From Thalassovita autumnalis (GTDB taxonomy: Bacteria; Pseudomonadota; Alphaproteobacteria; Rhodobacterales; Rhodobacteraceae): 64,000 bases of DNA. Both the position numbers and the translations under genes were made by a program. The notes beneath the pieces were generated by a model. The model was not told where the DNA came from. It searched no databases and was given only the letters and a program-made list of their open reading frames with translations. The stretch is taken from positions 62,001 to 126,000 of the forward strand of contig NZ_CYSB01000038.1 of the NCBI RefSeq assembly GCF_001458255.1. Direction: 5' to 3'. Shown here one piece after another: positions 63,778 through 64,000 of this stretch (position 1 is the first letter of the stretch; each line of letters starts with the position of its first letter).

Positions 63778-64000
63778 TTAGGCGCGGGTGGCCTGCATCC
63801 AGTCCTGCAGGGTGGCCACCTGATCCTTGTCCAGCCGCAGCCCCAGTTTGGAGCGGCGCCAGATCACATCTGCGGCCTCCACCGCAAATTCGCGATCCAT
63901 CAGCCAGCGCACCTCACGTTCGGTCAGGGTGGCGCCAAAATCCTGGCCCAGATCCGCAGCGCTTTCGGCGCCGTTCAGGATCTGCGCGGCTTCGGTGCCA
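63778..64000 (-). CDS. glpD: Glycerol-3-phosphate dehydrogenase, C-terminal part
   Basis: The last 73 residues of a minus-strand gene that continues past the window. LTEREVRWLMDREFAVEAAD and VIWRRSKLGLRLDKDQVATL match the C-terminal helical domain of the FAD-dependent enzyme GlpD, which oxidises glycerol-3-P to dihydroxyacetone phosphate at the membrane. The stop codon is at 63778-63780. Its position before glpK supports the call. Confidence 0.85.
   Translation of the reverse strand, partial: GTEAAQILNGAESAADLGQDFGATLTEREVRWLMDREFAVEAADVIWRRSKLGLRLDKDQVATLQDWMQATRA

Noticed and set aside
1-64000. CRISPR arrays, tRNA or rRNA genes, prophage
   Set aside because: No regular spaced repeats, no cloverleaf-like intergenic stretches and no phage-type gene groups were found by reading.

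Overview
The window reads as chromosomal DNA of a Roseobacter-group alphaproteobacterium (Rhodobacteraceae, near Phaeobacter/Ruegeria/Leisingera). This rests on high GC with strong third-position GC, the pccB-small genes-pccA-mcm locus with a PccR/ScfR regulator, the short bacterial-type ProS, HdaA next to Ppk/Ppx, and an indolepyruvate:ferredoxin oxidoreductase fusion beside an Lrp gene. I see no rRNA, tRNA, CRISPR array, prophage or intact insertion sequence.

Layout: (1) 1-3150, choline to glycine betaine (betB, cut by the window edge, and betA). (2) 3305-15374, propionyl-CoA assimilation: PccR-type regulator, Bcr/CflA exporter, pccB, a string of small unknown and lipoprotein genes, pccA, and methylmalonyl-CoA mutase. 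(3) 15551-21366, a DMT exporter, NhaA, a VOC protein, a GNAT enzyme, a DnaJ/TerB protein, an endonuclease/phosphatase-fold protein and a small exported protein. (4) 21379-26996, a minus-strand block: PerM-like transporter, HdaA, Ppk, Ppx. (5) 27275-34923, proS and lolC-lolD separated by accessory genes (haloalkane dehalogenase, membrane LuxR-type regulator, exported repeat protein, DUF2937), then a P-loop NTPase. (6) 34931-37048, two c-type cytochromes behind an FNR-like box, a zinc-peptidase-like lipoprotein and two tiny tandem exported peptides not called as genes before in this analysis. (7) 37197-41274, Lrp regulator and indolepyruvate oxidoreductase.

(8) 41378-48818, a LacI-controlled ABC importer with a GH63-type glycosidase, most likely for glucosylglycerate/mannosylglycerate-type compatible solutes. 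(9) 48969-59044, a divergent amino-sugar locus: MurQ, ABC importer and Gfo/Idh oxidoreductase on the minus strand; BadF-type kinase, GntR regulator, SIS-type deaminase and NagA on the plus strand. It is suited to taking up GlcNAc/MurNAc without a PTS and converting it to fructose-6-P. (10) 59044-59296, a 253-bp MITE-like element whose first base completes the nagA stop codon. (11) 59305-64000, nitroreductase, LuxR-type regulator, Fe-type alcohol dehydrogenase, glpK and the end of glpD.

Main points for a second look: TTTGCAAA-type operators before both pccB and pccR; the two micro-ORFs at 36707-37048; the MITE/nagA junction; the perfect LacI operator at 48851-48866; permeases with unusual extra domains; a dispersed 22-bp intergenic repeat; and a hairpin that would hide the ribosome binding site of a small lipoprotein gene.
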